Source: a bacterium (GTDB taxonomy: Bacteria > Bacillota > Bacilli > Lactobacillales > Streptococcaceae). Taken from it: DNA of 64,000 nt. The stretch's first letter is position 1; each line of letters opens with the position of its first letter. The stretch lies in assembly GCA_905221205.1 (NCBI GenBank), contig CAJNCG010000004.1, positions 124,001-188,000 of the forward strand, read 5' to 3'. Position numbers and translations under genes: made by a program. Below the pieces are notes generated by a model that searched no databases, was not told the DNA's origin, and worked only from the letters and a program-made list of their open reading frames with translations. Of this stretch, positions 33,185 through 42,873 are shown piece after piece.

Positions 33185-34456
33185 TTATTCACCAAATTTT
33201 TGTTTGATTGTTTCTTTGATCAATGTTACAGCATCGTTAGCAGATGTTTTCGCATCTTTCTTACCACTTACAGCATCAAAGAGCATGTTAGCAGCTGGTT
33301 CCCAAACTGCAGACATTTGAGAGATGTTTGGAATTGGTTGAGCGTTCTTGAATTGTTTGATAACAGCTGTTGTCAACTCATCGTTTTTACCTTCAGCGTA
33401 TGAACGAGCTTCAGTGTTAGCTGGGATTTCGTTAGTTGCATCGTAGAAGGCTTTTTGTTGTTCAGTTGAAACAAGGAAGTCTACAAATTTTTGAGCAGCT
33501 TCAAGGTTCTTAGTGCTTGATGGGATAATCCAAGCTTTACCACCACCGAATGCTGAGTAGTCTTTTCCGTTTGGAAGAGTTGGGATAGTTGCAACACCGT
33601 AGTTTACTTTAGCATCTTTGAAAGCTTGAGCTTTCCAAGGTCCGTCGATGATAGCAGCTGTTTTACCTTCTTGGAATTGAGTTTGGATTAAGTTTCCAGC
33701 AGCTGTACCATCTTGCATACCTTTAGGCCATTTTTCATACCAAGATTTAGCGTAGTTGATACCTGCGATAGAACCGTCGTTTGCAAGACCGATGTCTTTA
33801 GCGTCCTTACCGTTTTGTCCGAATACGTAAGCACCGTTACCAGCAAGAAGTCCGTATGCGTAGTAGAAGTTTGTCCAGTCAGCTAGGAAAGCAGAAGTTT
33901 TTCCATCTTCTCCAGCGAAGGCATATTTGCTATCTTTAGCAAGGTTTTCTAAGTCAGCAAAAGTTTTTGGAGCTTCTTTTACCAAGTCTTTGTTGTAGTA
34001 CATAACAAGTGACTCGATAACGGCAGGAGCACCGTAAACTTTACCGTCAGCAGCTGTTACAAGAGATTTAGTTTTATCTTCTGTTTTAGCACCATCGCTC
34101 AATTTCACTTCTGAAAGTTGTCCGTCAGAACCAAGGCTACCCACACGGTCGTATGGTGCCATCATAACGTCAGCAGCTTGACCTGATTGGTTGTCAAGAG
34201 AAAGTTTGTCAAGACCGCCAAGTTGGTCACCAGATTTGATGTTAACTGTTGTTCCTGATTGTTCTTTATAAGCTTTAGCAACTGTTTCAGCATAAGCTTT
34301 GTATTGGTCCTCAACGTAAAGAGTGATTTCTTTCGCTTCAGATGAACCAGTATCAGCAGCTTTTTCAGCAGGTTTGCTTCCACAAGCTACCAAAAGCAAG
34401 CTAGCAAGTGTAGCAGTTCCAAGCACAGCAGCGCTCTTCATGAATTTAGATGACAT
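33185..34456 (-). CDS. malX: Maltodextrin-binding lipoprotein MalX
   Basis: 423 residues. The signal peptide ends in lipobox LLVAC (Cys25), so the mature protein is lipid-anchored on the outer membrane face. A charged Ala/Glu tether precedes a type I solute-binding fold (ITLYVEDQYKAYAETVAKAY onward; IIDGPWKAQAFKDAKV and GGGKAWIIPSS are family hallmarks). It captures maltodextrins for MalC-MalD. AGGAGG precedes the ATG. The promoter at 34525-34553 overlaps a cre-like site and is followed by a MalR operator. Confidence 0.95.
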   Translation of the reverse strand: MSSKFMKSAAVLGTATLASLLLVACGSKPAEKAADTGSSEAKEITLYVEDQYKAYAETVAKAYKEQSGTTVNIKSGDQLGGLDKLSLDNQSGQAADVMMAPYDRVGSLGSDGQLSEVKLSDGAKTEDKTKSLVTAADGKVYGAPAVIESLVMYYNKDLVKEAPKTFADLENLAKDSKYAFAGEDGKTSAFLADWTNFYYAYGLLAGNGAYVFGQNGKDAKDIGLANDGSIAGINYAKSWYEKWPKGMQDGTAAGNLIQTQFQEGKTAAIIDGPWKAQAFKDAKVNYGVATIPTLPNGKDYSAFGGGKAWIIPSSTKNLEAAQKFVDFLVSTEQQKAFYDATNEIPANTEARSYAEGKNDELTTAVIKQFKNAQPIPNISQMSAVWEPAANMLFDAVSGKKDAKTSANDAVTLIKETIKQKFGE

Positions 34457-34497
34457 AGTGTATTCCTCCTAAAGAATAACAAATTTTATAATGAGGA

Positions 34498-34515
34498 AAC
34501 GCAAACGTTTTCCTT
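34498..34515. promoter_or_regulatory. MalR operator of malX
   Basis: AACGCAAACGTTTTCCTT: a perfect left half-site and a 7-of-9 right half compared with the palindrome at 34872. It lies 10-27 bases downstream of the malX -10 on the minus strand. Confidence 0.75.
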
Positions 34516-34524
34516 TATGGGACT

Positions 34525-34553
34525 AGTATAGCACAAACGGAAAGCGGTTGCAA
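34525..34553 (-). promoter_or_regulatory. malX promoter with overlapping cre-like site
   Basis: Minus strand: TTGCAA (34548-34553), 17-base spacer, TATACT (34525-34530). GGAAAGCGGTTGCA (34539-34552, plus strand) matches the core TGNAANCGNNNNCA at 7 of 8 fixed positions and covers the -35, fitting glucose repression by CcpA. Confidence 0.7.
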
Positions 34554-34555
34554 GT

Positions 34556-34827
34556 GTTTTTTGTAAAAATTTTAAAAAATTTGTAGAAAAAAGTAAACGC
34601 TTTATCGTTATATAATAGTAGAAAAGTCAAAAATCGTTTTTATTTTAAAATTTAAAAAAAGTTGAGAAAACGATTGCCTAATTTACAAATGGAAACAAAA
34701 AGGATTTGCTAGTTTCTTTCCAGTTAATAAGATAAGTTAAACCCTTATTCCTATTTTATTTTCCTTCACAAGAATATATATACGAGTATAAAGAGAAACT
34801 TTTTAAAAAATAATCAAAAAAGTTATT
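34556..34827. other. A/T-rich intergenic stretch of the mal divergon
   Basis: Between the malX and malQ promoters lie about 270 bases with runs of A and T and no open frame or clear hairpin. Curved DNA between two MalR-controlled promoters could help looping, but nothing more specific is visible. Confidence 0.4.
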
Positions 34828-34865
34828 TAAAACCGCTTGCATTTATTGCAAAAATACGATATACT
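34828..34865 (+). promoter_or_regulatory. malQ-malP promoter with overlapping cre-like site
   Basis: TTGCAT (34837-34842), 17-base spacer, TATACT (34860-34865). On the minus strand TGCAAGCGGTTTTA (34828-34841) matches the cre core at 7 of 8 fixed positions and covers the -35, mirroring malX. Confidence 0.7.
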
Positions 34866-34871
34866 TATTTT

Positions 34872-34889
34872 AACGCAAACGTTTGCGTT
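34872..34889. promoter_or_regulatory. MalR operator of malQ-malP (perfect palindrome)
   Basis: AACGCAAACGTTTGCGTT, an 18-bp perfect palindrome at the predicted transcription start of malQ. Confidence 0.9.
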
Positions 34890-34933
34890 CGTAAAAATGT
34901 AATATCTAACTATAAACACATGAGGTGCTTATT

Positions 34934-36451
34934 ATGAAAAAACGTCAAAGTGGTGTGTTGATGCACATTTCTTCTCTTCCAGGATCATACGGAATCGGAT
35001 CATTCGGTCAAAGTGCTTACGACTTCGTTGATTTCTTGGTTCGTACAAAACAACGTTACTGGCAAATCCTTCCACTAGGAACAACTAGTTACGGAGATTC
35101 TCCTTACCAATCTTTCTCAGCCTTTGCAGGAAATACTCATTTTATCGATTTGGATATCTTGGTAGAGCAAGGCTTGTTGAAAGCAAGTGACCTTGAAGGA
35201 GTTGACTTTGGTAGCGATGCATCTGAAGTCGACTATGCTAAAATCTACTACGCACGTCGTCCTCTTTTAGAAAAAGCAGTAAAACGTTTCTTGGAAGTAG
35301 GAGATGTTAACGATTTTGAGAAATTTGCTCAAGACAACCAATCATGGCTTGAACTCTTTGCAGAGTATATGGCTATCAAAGAGCATTTTGACAATCTTGC
35401 TTGGACTGAATGGCCAGATGCAGATGCTCGTGCTCGTAAAGCTTCAGCACTTGAAAGCTACCGTGAGCAATTGGCAGACAAGTTGGTTTACCACCGTGTG
35501 ACTCAATACTTCTTCTTCCAACAATGGTTGAAATTGAAAGCTTACGCTAACGATAACCATATTGAAATCGTTGGGGACATGCCAATCTATGTAGCGGAAG
35601 ATTCAAGCGATATGTGGGCAAATCCACATCTCTTCAAGACAGATGTCAACGGTAAAGCAACTTGCATCGCAGGATGCCCACCAGATGAGTTTTCTGCAAC
35701 TGGTCAGCTTTGGGGTAACCCAATCTATGACTGGGAAGCAATGGACAAAGATGGTTACAAATGGTGGATTGAACGCTTGCGTGAAAGCTTCAAAATCTAC
35801 GATATCGTTCGTATCGACCACTTCCGTGGTTTCGAATCTTACTGGGAAATCCCTGCTGGCTCTGATACAGCAGCACCTGGTGAGTGGGTCAAAGGTCCTG
35901 GCTACAAGCTCTTTGCAGCCGTTAAGGAAGAACTTGGTGAGCTAAACATCATCGCTGAAGACCTTGGCTTCATGACTGATGAAGTTATCGAATTGCGTGA
36001 ACGTACTGGCTTCCCAGGAATGAAGATTCTTCAATTTGCTTTCAACCCAGAAGATGAAAGTATCGATAGCCCACACTTGGCACCTGCTAACTCAGTTATG
36101 TACACAGGAACACACGATAACAATACGGTCCTTGGTTGGTACCGTAACGAGATCGATGATGCGACTCGTGAGTACATGGCTCGCTACACTAACCGTAAAG
36201 AATACGAAACAGTGCCACATGCTATGCTTCGTACAGTCTTTTCATCAGTTAGCTTCATGGCAATTGCAACTATGCAAGATTTGCTAGAATTGGATGAGGC
36301 AGCTCGTATGAACTTCCCATCTACCCTTGGTGGAAACTGGTCTTGGCGTATGACTGAAGATCAATTGACACCAGCTGTCGAGGAAGGCTTGCTTGACTTG
36401 ACAACAATCTATCGCCGAATCAATGAAAATTTGGTAGAATTAAAGAAATAA
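34934..36451 (+). CDS. malQ: 4-alpha-glucanotransferase (amylomaltase, GH77)
   Basis: 505 residues, called malM in pneumococcus. The ATG at 34934 follows GAGGTG by seven bases; a GTG at 34925 lies within that site. GH77 signatures include [20 protein letters not shown], the nucleophile region [19 protein letters not shown], acid/base [13 protein letters not shown] and [12 protein letters not shown]. It disproportionates maltodextrins in the cytosol, releasing glucose and longer chains that MalP can attack. It is followed after 25 bases by malP, the obvious partner. Confidence 0.97.
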   Translation: MKKRQSGVLMHISSLPGSYGIGSFGQSAYDFVDFLVRTKQRYWQILPLGTTSYGDSPYQSFSAFAGNTHFIDLDILVEQGLLKASDLEGVDFGSDASEVDYAKIYYARRPLLEKAVKRFLEVGDVNDFEKFAQDNQSWLELFAEYMAIKEHFDNLAWTEWPDADARARKASALESYREQLADKLVYHRVTQYFFFQQWLKLKAYANDNHIEIVGDMPIYVAEDSSDMWANPHLFKTDVNGKATCIAGCPPDEFSATGQLWGNPIYDWEAMDKDGYKWWIERLRESFKIYDIVRIDHFRGFESYWEIPAGSDTAAPGEWVKGPGYKLFAAVKEELGELNIIAEDLGFMTDEVIELRERTGFPGMKILQFAFNPEDESIDSPHLAPANSVMYTGTHDNNTVLGWYRNEIDDATREYMARYTNRKEYETVPHAMLRTVFSSVSFMAIATMQDLLELDEAARMNFPSTLGGNWSWRMTEDQLTPAVEEGLLDLTTIYRRINENLVELKK

Positions 36452-36476
36452 TACAATATCAGGAGACACCTTAAAC

Positions 36477-38735
36477 ATGTTATCACTACAAGAATTTGTA
36501 CAAAATCGTTACAATAAAACCATTGCAGAATGTAGCAATGAAGAGCTTTACCTGGCTCTTCTTAACTACAGCAAGCTTGCAAGTAGCAAAAAACCAGTTA
36601 ACACTGGTAAGAAAAAAGTTTACTACATCTCAGCTGAGTTCTTGATTGGTAAACTTTTGTCAAACAACTTGATCAACCTTGGTCTTTACGACGATGTCAA
36701 AAAAGAACTTGCAGCTGCAGGTAAAGACTTGATCGAAGTTGAAGAAGTTGAATTGGAACCATCTCTTGGTAATGGTGGTTTGGGACGTTTGGCTGCCTGC
36801 TTTATCGACTCAATTGCTACTCTTGGTTTGAACGGTGACGGTGTTGGTCTTAACTACCACTTTGGTCTATTCCAACAAGTTCTTAAAAACAACCAACAAG
36901 AAACAATTCCAAACGCATGGTTGACTGAGCAAAACTGGTTGGTTCGCTCAAGCCGTAGCTACCAAGTGCCATTTGCTCACTTCACATTGACATCAACTCT
37001 TTACGATATCGATGTACCTGGTTACAAGACAGAAACTAAGAACCGCTTGCGTTTGTTTGACTTGGATTCTGTTGATTCTTCTATCATTAAAGACGGTATC
37101 AACTTTGACAAGACAGACATCGCTCGCAACTTGACTCTTTTCCTTTACCCAGATGATAGTGACCGTCAAGGTGAATTGCTTCGTATCTTCCAACAATACT
37201 TCATGGTTTCAAACGGTGCGCAATTGATCATCGACGAAGCAATCGAAAAAGGAAGCAACTTGCATGACCTTGCTGACTACGCAGTTGTCCAAATCAACGA
37301 TACTCACCCATCAATGGTTATCCCTGAATTGATCCGTCTTTTGACTGCTCGTGGTATCGAACTTGACGAAGCAATCTCAATCGTTCGTAGCATGACTGCC
37401 TACACTAACCACACAATCCTTGCTGAAGCCCTTGAAAAATGGCCTCTTGAATTCTTGCAAGAAGTGGTTCCTCACTTGGTTCCAATCATCGAAGAATTGG
37501 ACCGTCGCGTGAAAGCAGAATACAAAGATCCAGCTGTTCAAATCATCGATGAGAGCGGACGTGTTCACATGGCTCACATGGATATCCACTACGGATACAG
37601 TGTTAACGGGGTAGCAGCACTCCACACTGAAATCTTGAAGAACTCTGAATTGAAAGCCTTCTACGACCTTTACCCAGAAAAATTCAACAACAAAACAAAC
37701 GGTATTACTTTCCGTCGTTGGCTCATGCATGCTAACCCAAGACTATCTCACTACTTGGATGAGATTATTGGAGAAGGTTGGCACCATGAAGCAGATGAGC
37801 TTGAAAAACTCTTGTCTTATGAAGACAAAGCAGCTGTCAAAGAAAAATTGGAAAGCATCAAGGCTCACAACAAACGTAAATTGGCTCGTCACTTGAAAGA
37901 ACACCAAGGTGTGGAAATCAATACAAACTCTATCTTTGATATCCAAATCAAACGTCTTCACGAGTACAAACGCCAACAAATGAACGCTTTGTACGTGATC
38001 CACAAATACCTTGACATCAAAGCTGGTAACATCCCTGCTCGCCCAATCACAATCTTCTTTGGTGGTAAAGCAGCCCCAGCCTACACAATCGCTCAAGACA
38101 TCATCCACTTGATTCTTTGCATGTCAGAAGTTATTGCAAACGATCCAGCAGTAGCTCCACACTTGCAAGTTGTTATGGTTGAAAACTACAACGTTACTGC
38201 AGCAAGCTTCCTTATCCCAGCATGTGATATCTCAGAACAAATCTCACTTGCTTCTAAAGAAGCTTCAGGTACTGGTAACATGAAATTCATGTTGAACGGA
38301 GCTTTGACTCTTGGTACTATGGACGGTGCTAACGTGGAAATCGCTGAGTTGGTTGGAGACGAAAATATCTACATCTTTGGTGAAGATTCAGAAACTGTTA
38401 TCGACCTTTACGAAAAAGCAGCTTACAAATCAAGCGAATTCTACGCTCGTGAAGCTATCAAACCATTGGTTGACTTCATCGTTAGCGATGCAGTTCTTGC
38501 AGCTGGAAACAAAGAGCGCTTGGAACGTCTTTACAATGAATTGATCAACAAAGACTGGTTCATGACTCTTCTTGACTTAGAAGATTACATCAAAGTCAAA
38601 GAGCAAATGTTGGCTGACTACGAAGACCGTGACGCATGGTTGGATAAAGTTATCGTTAACATTTCTAAAGCAGGATTCTTCTCATCTGACCGTACAATCG
38701 CTCAGTATAACGAAGATATCTGGCACTTGAACTAA
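36477..38735 (+). CDS. malP: Maltodextrin/glycogen phosphorylase (GT35)
   Basis: 752 residues, slightly shorter than glycogen-storage phosphorylases, as usual for MalP. The pyridoxal-phosphate lysine is in [10 protein letters not shown], followed by [36 protein letters not shown] and [16 protein letters not shown] are further family signatures. It releases glucose-1-phosphate from maltodextrins. Codon bias is strong. Second gene of malQP; a perfect 12-bp hairpin terminator follows. Confidence 0.96.
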   Translation: MLSLQEFVQNRYNKTIAECSNEELYLALLNYSKLASSKKPVNTGKKKVYYISAEFLIGKLLSNNLINLGLYDDVKKELAAAGKDLIEVEEVELEPSLGNGGLGRLAACFIDSIATLGLNGDGVGLNYHFGLFQQVLKNNQQETIPNAWLTEQNWLVRSSRSYQVPFAHFTLTSTLYDIDVPGYKTETKNRLRLFDLDSVDSSIIKDGINFDKTDIARNLTLFLYPDDSDRQGELLRIFQQYFMVSNGAQLIIDEAIEKGSNLHDLADYAVVQINDTHPSMVIPELIRLLTARGIELDEAISIVRSMTAYTNHTILAEALEKWPLEFLQEVVPHLVPIIEELDRRVKAEYKDPAVQIIDESGRVHMAHMDIHYGYSVNGVAALHTEILKNSELKAFYDLYPEKFNNKTNGITFRRWLMHANPRLSHYLDEIIGEGWHHEADELEKLLSYEDKAAVKEKLESIKAHNKRKLARHLKEHQGVEINTNSIFDIQIKRLHEYKRQQMNALYVIHKYLDIKAGNIPARPITIFFGGKAAPAYTIAQDIIHLILCMSEVIANDPAVAPHLQVVMVENYNVTAASFLIPACDISEQISLASKEASGTGNMKFMLNGALTLGTMDGANVEIAELVGDENIYIFGEDSETVIDLYEKAAYKSSEFYAREAIKPLVDFIVSDAVLAAGNKERLERLYNELINKDWFMTLLDLEDYIKVKEQMLADYEDRDAWLDKVIVNISKAGFFSSDRTIAQYNEDIWHLN

Positions 38736-38766
38736 GCTATAAGATTTATACTAATACACTTTCCTT

Positions 38767-38799
38767 AAAAGCGAATTTCGATTGAAATTCGCTTTTTTT
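38767..38799 (+). terminator. Terminator of malQ-malP
   Basis: AAAGCGAATTTC-GATT-GAAATTCGCTTT followed by T4. Confidence 0.92.
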
Positions 38800-38928
38800 G
38801 AATGCTGTGGATTTGAGTCAATCTTGTCTTAAAAAGATAGAAATCATAGATACAGTTAAGAGTTAGAAATACTGCTTTTTACTCTCTTTCAACCCTATAT
38901 TTCTTCGTAGTTGATTACCTCATATTTC

Positions 38929-38957
38929 TTGTATTCGCTTACACAAAGTATTATAAT
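38929..38957 (+). promoter_or_regulatory. Promoter of the 68-residue membrane protein gene
   Basis: TTGTAT (38929-38934), 17-base spacer, TATAAT (38952-38957), 26 bases before the ATG. Confidence 0.75.
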
Positions 38958-38983
38958 ATGATTGTAGGAAAGAAGGTGTTCTT

Positions 38984-39190
38984 ATGTGGAAAAAATATTT
39001 TTCAAAATATAAATGGACTGATTTATTTTGGATACTATTTGTGATTTTGACATGTCTCTTGGCGGGTAATAGTAATCTTTACCCCCTTACCCATCAAGAA
39101 ATCTCTTATCATGGGTGCTTATCGGGAATTACACTTGCCTTATTTCACTTACTATTTATTGATAAGTTTGTTATTTCGAATCGAAAATAA
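38984..39190 (+). CDS. Small two-helix membrane protein
   Basis: 68 residues with two hydrophobic segments (about 13-29 and 47-62) separated by a loop containing PLTHQEISYHG. AAGAAGGTG precedes the ATG, and a good -35/-10 pair and a terminator frame the gene, so it is expressed on its own. No recognised family. It sits between malP and rlmA. Confidence 0.7.
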   Translation: MWKKYFSKYKWTDLFWILFVILTCLLAGNSNLYPLTHQEISYHGCLSGITLALFHLLFIDKFVISNRK

Positions 39191-39256
39191 AGATTAGAGC
39201 TTTGAATTATTAAATTTCAACTCTCTTCAGATAGATAGTTTAAAAATTGCAATTTA

Positions 39257-39292
39257 AAACCGCATATCTTCTTGAAATGCGGTTTCTTTTTA
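39257..39292 (+). terminator. Terminator of the small membrane protein gene
   Basis: AAACCGCAT and ATGCGGTTT pair around an 11-base loop and are followed by CTTTTT. Confidence 0.8.
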
Positions 39293-39300
39293 TGTGCCAA

Positions 39301-40149
39301 TTACAGTGCTTTCCCAACCAAAATCTCTGCTTCAATGGTAATCTCTGTCAGTTGGCTCCAGTCAATCTTGCTCTGGTCGATGTGAAAGAGAAGAGGGGTC
39401 ATGCTGAGTAGGGCTTGGAGTTGCTCTGCTGTGATAGTCTTAGTCAGAGAGGCCGTTTGGCTGGATAGGATGGTAAAGTGTTCTTGGAAATGATTTTTGA
39501 TGTCTTGATTAGAATAATCCTTGTTTGTCAGCTGGTCCTGTACCCTTTGACGGATTTCTTTGAGGTGATTTTCAGTTGGGATAACCTTGATCAAGATACC
39601 GTCTTTGGATAAAACACGGCGGAATTCTCCATAGTTGGCAGGTGAAAAGATATCAAGCAGGATGTCCATGCTGGCATCTTTTATAGGAAGACGAGCCAGG
39701 TCGCCAACGAACCAATTGACTGCCCAGTTGGGTTCGCTCTTGGCAGCGATTTGGACTGAATCTTTGGAGATGTCGAAGGCATAGAAGGTTTTGTCAGGAT
39801 GCCTTTCTTGAAGCTTGCGAGAATAGAAACCTTCACCACAACCGATATCTAAAATTGTTTTGGTATTTTTTGAGTTTGAAAGTAAATCAGAGACGACCTC
39901 TAGAATAGCCTGATAAAAGCCGGCTTCTAGGATTTGTTGACGGTTTTGAAAGTTTTCTTTGTCGTAGTTAGCAGATTGCTTGATTTGCGGTGCCAGATTG
40001 ACATAGCCAAATTTAGCCAAGTCAAAAGAATGGCGATTGTTGCATTTGAGACTGCTCTCTACCAGAGTCAGATTTTCTTGGCAGATAGGACAGGCAAAGG
40101 CAGTCGCAGCAACGAAGCGCTGAAGTTTGGGTTTGAGATTTGTATTCAT
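39301..40149 (-). CDS. rlmA: 23S rRNA (guanine-N1)-methyltransferase RlmA(II)
   Basis: 282 residues. An N-terminal zinc ribbon (FACPICQENLTL, LKCNNRHSFD: three Cys and a His) precedes a Rossmann SAM-binding domain with ILDIGCGEGFYSRKL and YAFDISKDSV. This is the RlmA layout; Gram-positive enzymes (RlmA(II)/TlrB) methylate G748 in hairpin 35 of 23S rRNA, at the mouth of the peptide tunnel where macrolides and ketolides bind. In pneumococcus this methylation affects telithromycin binding. Site specificity is assigned by lineage, not seen. Confidence 0.88.
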   Translation of the reverse strand: MNTNLKPKLQRFVAATAFACPICQENLTLVESSLKCNNRHSFDLAKFGYVNLAPQIKQSANYDKENFQNRQQILEAGFYQAILEVVSDLLSNSKNTKTILDIGCGEGFYSRKLQERHPDKTFYAFDISKDSVQIAAKSEPNWAVNWFVGDLARLPIKDASMDILLDIFSPANYGEFRRVLSKDGILIKVIPTENHLKEIRQRVQDQLTNKDYSNQDIKNHFQEHFTILSSQTASLTKTITAEQLQALLSMTPLLFHIDQSKIDWSQLTEITIEAEILVGKAL

Positions 40150-40226
40150 AGTTTAAGTGTATCAAAAGAGGCAAATGAAAGCAACTTTAGGAGTAAGTAG
40201 ATGGGAGATTCAGTAGAAATAAAACT

Positions 40227-40379
40227 AATACTCTTCGAAAATCTCTTCAAACCACGTCAACGTCGCCTTGCCGTAGGTATGGTTACTGACTTCGTCAGTT
40301 CTATCTACAACCTCAAAGCAGTGCTTTGAGCAACCTGCGGCTAGTTTCCTAGTTTGCTCTTTGATTTTCATTGAGTATA
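40227..40379 (+). repeat. BOX element, forward orientation
   Basis: ATACTCTTCGAAAATCTC to ATTTTCATTGAGTATA, about 153 bp, with the complement of the BOX-PCR core in boxA. It sits just upstream of the promoter of the DUF6110/ATPase operon and downstream-facing from the rlmA start, filling most of the 303-base gap. Confidence 0.9.
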
Positions 40380-40402
40380 ATTCTCCAATTTATAAAATGA
40401 AA

Positions 40403-40431
40403 TTGCTTTTATATCTAAATTGCTATATAAT
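40403..40431 (+). promoter_or_regulatory. Promoter of the DUF6110-ATPase operon
   Basis: TTGCTT (40403-40408), 17-base spacer, TATAAT (40426-40431). Confidence 0.75.
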
Positions 40432-40452
40432 AATGATAAGGAGGAAATAAGT

Positions 40453-40731
40453 ATGTTAAAAGAAGTATTAAGCGTCGCAAAAGTTGCGAAAAAATCTTCA
40501 TTATTTTTGGGTGGTGTCGCATTTGGTACCCTTGGTTTGAAAATCTTAGCAAGTAAGGAAGCTAAAAAAGGTTATTCTAAAGCTTTGGCTAAGGCTTACA
40601 AGTTGAAAGACGAGCTAGATGCATCTGTTTCTGTTGTGAAACAACATGGAGACGATGTTTTGCAAGATGCTAAATATTTGTATGAGCAAGAGAAAAAAGA
40701 AGAGCAATTAGATAGCCTTATAGGGGAATAA
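40453..40731 (+). CDS. DUF6110-type small membrane protein, possible ATPase partner
   Basis: 92 residues; the ATG at 40453 follows AGGAGG. A Gly-rich membrane helix (about 18-37, SSLFLGGVAFGTLGLKIL) is followed by a Lys/Ala/Glu-rich amphipathic helix (EAKKGYSKALAKAYKLKDEL) and an acidic tail ending EEQLDSLIGE. The stop is one base from the ATPase start, so the two are made together. The layout, a Gly-zipper helix, a basic Ala-rich amphipathic helix and an acidic end, is like mycobacterial PacL1 (DUF1490), the chaperone for the metal exporter CtpC. That likeness is my inference; direct function is unknown. Confidence 0.75.
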   Translation: MLKEVLSVAKVAKKSSLFLGGVAFGTLGLKILASKEAKKGYSKALAKAYKLKDELDASVSVVKQHGDDVLQDAKYLYEQEKKEEQLDSLIGE

Positions 40732-40732
40732 T

Positions 40733-42796
40733 ATGTCTTTTAAAGTGCTACATAGAGGATACCAACATATCCGACTATCATCTTCTTTTTCACTCACCTT
40801 GGATATTCAAGACTATCTTCGTTCCTTGGTGAGAGATGAAAAGGGGATTGAGGCCATCCAGTTTTACATGGATCAACAGCACTTTACTCTACGCATAAAA
40901 GAAGGCTTTTCTGTATTAGATAATGCAGAAGCCTTTTTAAAAAGAATTGATAAAGGGAAAGTTTCTGAGTTGATGACTCTTCCCATTCGTAGAGAAGAGA
41001 GTGCTTATTCTATTGTTTCAGGTGCAGCGATTAAGCGTGTGCTTTTTCGTAGTTTTGTGCCGTATCCTATTCGCTATATATGGACTTGTTATCAGGCTTT
41101 TGGATATGTTAAAGAAGCCTATCAAACACTAGCGCGTAAGGAACTAACGATGGAAGTCTTGGACTGTTCGGCTATTTTATTGTCTTTGTTTATGAACCAA
41201 TCCAAGACTGCCAGCAACATCATGTTTATGCTTGATTTGGGGAATCATTTAGATCAGTGGTCCTTGAAAAAAACTGCAACAGATTTAGAACAGAGTCTTC
41301 TTGCAAAAGAGAGCGATGTATTCTTGGTACAGGGCGATACGGTCGTTGGTATCAAGAGTTCCGATGTTCAAATAGGAGATGTCTTGGTCCTATCTCAAGG
41401 AAATGAAATTCTGTTTGATGGACAAGTAGTTTCAGGTTTAGGTATGGTCAACGAAAGTTCCTTGACGGGAGAGAGTTTTCCAGTTGAAAAAAGAGAGTCT
41501 GATTTGGTTTGTGCAAACACAGTCTTGGAGACTGGGGAGCTACGCATTCGTGTAACCGATAATCAGATGAACAGCCGTATTTTACAGCTGATTGAGTTGA
41601 TGAAGAAATCTGAAGAAAACAAGAAAACGAAACAACGCTATTTCATCAAGATGGCGGACAAGGTCGTCAAATATAATTTCTTGGGGGCTGGTCTGACTTA
41701 CCTATTAACGGGCTCTTTTTCTAAGGCTATTTCATTCCTATTGGTTGATTTCTCCTGCGCTTTGAAAATCTCTACTCCTGTAGCTTATTTGACAGCTATC
41801 AAGGAGGGGTTGAACCGTGAAATGGTGATTAAGGATGGAGATGTTCTAGAGAAATATCTGGAAGTTGATACTTTCTTGTTTGATAAGACAGGAACAATCA
41901 CAACTAGCTATCCTATAGTTGAAAAGGTGTTACCTTTTGGGGATTATAGCGAGGAAGATATTCTCAGAATCAGTGCCTGTCTTGAGGAACACATTTATCA
42001 TCCTATTGCTAATGCCATTGTCAAACAAGCCGAGATAGAGGGGATTGAACATGAGGAAATGCATGGGAAACTCCAATATATCGCAAGCAAGGGGATCAAA
42101 TCACATATTGATGGCCAACCAGTTGTTATTGGGAATTATGTCTTGATGCAGGATGAGCAAATTCATATCAGTTCAGAACAAAATGCTTTAATTGAAGAGT
42201 ACAAGAATCACTACAATCTCTTATTCTTAGCCTATCAGAATGAATTGATTGGAATGTTCTGCATTCATACTCCTTTGAGAAAAGAAGCAAAAGCAGCCTT
42301 GGAGAAACTTAAGGCACAAGGGAAAAAATTGATTCTGGCAACAGGGGACACCTTGGTTAGAACAGAGGAATTAGTCAAAGATTTGCCGTTTGATCAGGTC
42401 TATACAGACTTGAAACCTGATGGGAAATTTGAGTTAGTAGAGGAACTGCAGAAAGCAGGTCACACTATTTTGATGGTTGGAGATGGATTGAATGACTCGG
42501 CGGCTCTAACCCTATCAGATATCGGTGTGGTGATGAATGAGAGTGCAGATATTTCTAAGCAGATGAGTGATATCTTATTGTTAGATAATCGCTTGGATTT
42601 CTTCCAAGAGTTGGATTCGCTATCATCATCTTTGCAAACACTTATCAAGAAGAATATTCAAGATACCGTTGTCGTAAATAGTAGTTTGATTGGCTTTGGC
42701 TTGTTTAATTGGCTCAGTCCTTCAAATCTCTCTATCTTACATAATCTAACAACCTTGCGCATTGTCCTGCGTAGTCTGTCTATTAAAAATAGATAG
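40733..42796 (+). CDS. P1B-type metal-transporting ATPase
   Basis: 687 residues. The P-type core is complete: phosphatase loop LTGES, phosphorylation site FDKTGTITT and hinge VGDGLNDSAALT. The membrane metal motif, normally CPC, reads DFSCALKISTPVAY, so only one Cys is present (SCA). There is no CxxC heavy-metal domain; the N-terminal ~95 residues instead form a degenerate HMA-like fold (FYMDQQHFTLRIKEG). This places it in an unusual P1B branch whose ion I cannot name; Mn, Zn or Fe are possible. It is the second gene after DUF6110, one base apart. Confidence 0.85.
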   Translation: MSFKVLHRGYQHIRLSSSFSLTLDIQDYLRSLVRDEKGIEAIQFYMDQQHFTLRIKEGFSVLDNAEAFLKRIDKGKVSELMTLPIRREESAYSIVSGAAIKRVLFRSFVPYPIRYIWTCYQAFGYVKEAYQTLARKELTMEVLDCSAILLSLFMNQSKTASNIMFMLDLGNHLDQWSLKKTATDLEQSLLAKESDVFLVQGDTVVGIKSSDVQIGDVLVLSQGNEILFDGQVVSGLGMVNESSLTGESFPVEKRESDLVCANTVLETGELRIRVTDNQMNSRILQLIELMKKSEENKKTKQRYFIKMADKVVKYNFLGAGLTYLLTGSFSKAISFLLVDFSCALKISTPVAYLTAIKEGLNREMVIKDGDVLEKYLEVDTFLFDKTGTITTSYPIVEKVLPFGDYSEEDILRISACLEEHIYHPIANAIVKQAEIEGIEHEEMHGKLQYIASKGIKSHIDGQPVVIGNYVLMQDEQIHISSEQNALIEEYKNHYNLLFLAYQNELIGMFCIHTPLRKEAKAALEKLKAQGKKLILATGDTLVRTEELVKDLPFDQVYTDLKPDGKFELVEELQKAGHTILMVGDGLNDSAALTLSDIGVVMNESADISKQMSDILLLDNRLDFFQELDSLSSSLQTLIKKNIQDTVVVNSSLIGFGLFNWLSPSNLSILHNLTTLRIVLRSLSIKNR

Positions 42797-42812
42797 ATGA
42801 TAGTTATTAACA

Positions 42813-42850
42813 GAAAAAAGGAGTTACCTTTCTCGAGGTTAACTCCTTTG
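42813..42850. terminator. Bidirectional terminator between the ATPase gene and tyrS
   Basis: AAAGGAGTTACC and GGTTAACTCCTTT pair with one bulged base; A run on the left serves the minus-strand tyrS transcript. Confidence 0.75.
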
Positions 42851-42873
42851 TTTATAGATAAATGTTGAATAGT

